Below are positions 13,588 through 14,027 of a stretch of DNA of 14,027 bases, piece by piece. Each line of letters starts with the position of its first letter. Position 1 is the stretch's first letter. The notes under the pieces were generated by a model that saw only the letters and a list, made by a program, of their open reading frames with translations, did no database searches and was not told where the DNA came from. Origin of the DNA: JBGPIK01 sp041484845 (GTDB lineage Bacteria > Desulfobacterota > Binatia > UBA9968); assembly GCA_041484845.1 (NCBI GenBank), contig JBGPIK010000150.1:1-14027 (forward strand), read 5' to 3'. The position numbers and the translations under genes are program-made.

Positions 13588-14027
13588 ATGCAACAAAAAA
13601 AGGTGTTTTTTGCTAAGCTTACCGCGGTAGCAGCGATTTGCGGGCTTTTCGCGCTGAGCAGTGTTACAACAGCGGCTCTCGCTAAGAGTCGGGGTAATTC
13701 AGGATTACCGCCGGGACCGGGCAACCCCTTAGCCTCCCTGCAGCAGCAGATTAACCAATTGCAGCAGCGCGTCGGTGCGTTGGAGGCTTTGGCCAACCAA
13801 CCGGAGCTTGTGTGGATCAACCACCTCGACTTGACGCCAGGCGACTCGACGATCCAAACATTCTTCAGCTCGACAAGTTCCGGAGTTGGATCCGGACTGA
13901 GCGGGTTGATTATCCAATCCACAACACTGGGTGAAGTTGACTCACTTGGCGGTAATAAGGCGTTGGAAATGGGTGTCCAAGTACCGCCTCATTTTGCGGT
14001 CGCAAGTGTGCGCGTATGTTACGAGTC
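13588..14027 (+). CDS. Secreted coiled-coil protein of unknown function, 3' end beyond window
   Basis: The frame is open from the ATG at 13588 to the window edge, 146 codons and two bases. A perfect AAAGGAGG lies 7 bases upstream, the best ribosome site in the window. Residues 1-32 are a signal peptide (basic QQKK start, hydrophobic core, ALA cleavage site). A Pro/Gly linker (about 36-47) is followed by a short coiled coil with hydrophobics at L51, I55, L58, V62 and L65 in 4-3 spacing on a Gln-rich helix. From about V75 a Ser/Thr/Gly-rich, beta-like region begins (VWINHLDLTPGD, then MGVQVPPHFAVASVRVCYE near the edge). This suggests an exported, possibly oligomeric, beta-sandwich-type protein. 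I do not recognise the family. The strong ribosome site suggests high expression. Confidence 0.85.
   Translation, partial: MQQKKVFFAKLTAVAAICGLFALSSVTTAALAKSRGNSGLPPGPGNPLASLQQQINQLQQRVGALEALANQPELVWINHLDLTPGDSTIQTFFSSTSSGVGSGLSGLIIQSTTLGEVDSLGGNKALEMGVQVPPHFAVASVRVCYE

Noticed and set aside
13455..13922. 155-codon minus-strand frame at the right edge
   Set aside because: It overlaps the secreted-protein gene, which has a perfect ribosome site and signal peptide; the minus frame has neither.
1..14027. CRISPR array, tRNA, rRNA, insertion sequence or prophage
   Set aside because: I saw no regularly spaced repeats, cloverleaf, rRNA-like segment, transposase or phage structural gene, although small elements cannot be excluded by eye.

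Overview
The window looks like a chromosomal segment of an uncultured Gram-negative bacterium. GC is a little above half by eye, genes are tightly packed, and GTG and TTG starts are used as well as ATG. FtsE-FtsX-EnvC followed by a C-terminal processing protease, then xseA and xseB, resembles the order I recall from deltaproteobacterial (Desulfobacterota-like) genomes. The TPP enzyme, DUF1932 dehydrogenase and large radical SAM protein are types I associate with soil lineages such as Binatia, Rokubacteria or Tectomicrobia. The phylum is inference only; no rRNA or marker gene settles it.

Left block, minus strand (1-6461). Read in transcription order this is ftsE, ftsX, envC-like, ctpA, a Rho-independent terminator, xseA, an exported M23 peptidase and the first 14 codons of xseB, cut by the window edge. 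FtsE and FtsX form the cell-division ABC complex. The EnvC-like protein has a degenerate LytM domain, as expected of an amidase activator. CtpA is an exported serine protease. XseA and XseB are the subunits of exonuclease VII, and the M23 gene between them has an intact zinc site.

Middle (6462-8837, plus strand). A 739-residue radical SAM protein with a B12-binding-like N-terminal domain is read divergently from ftsE. Its predicted promoter faces and overlaps the predicted ftsE promoter. Its C-terminal region holds a tandem 84-residue duplication that can be aligned by eye without gaps.

Right block, minus strand (8876-12972). A three-gene run goes from a long LOG-family protein to a 6PGDH-like DUF1932 dehydrogenase to a thiamine-diphosphate enzyme. 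Downstream of it lies a headless coding remnant resembling the C-terminus of a TPR protein. This is probably a small metabolic operon of unknown substrate.

Right edge. About 615 bases (12973-13587) have no convincing gene but hold several inverted repeats. A secreted coiled-coil protein of unknown function follows on the plus strand and runs off the window. I saw no tRNA, rRNA, CRISPR array, transposase or phage gene. The parts least explained by known families are the radical SAM protein with its repeats and promoter layout, the LOG/DUF1932/TPP operon, and the right-edge secreted protein with its structured leader.
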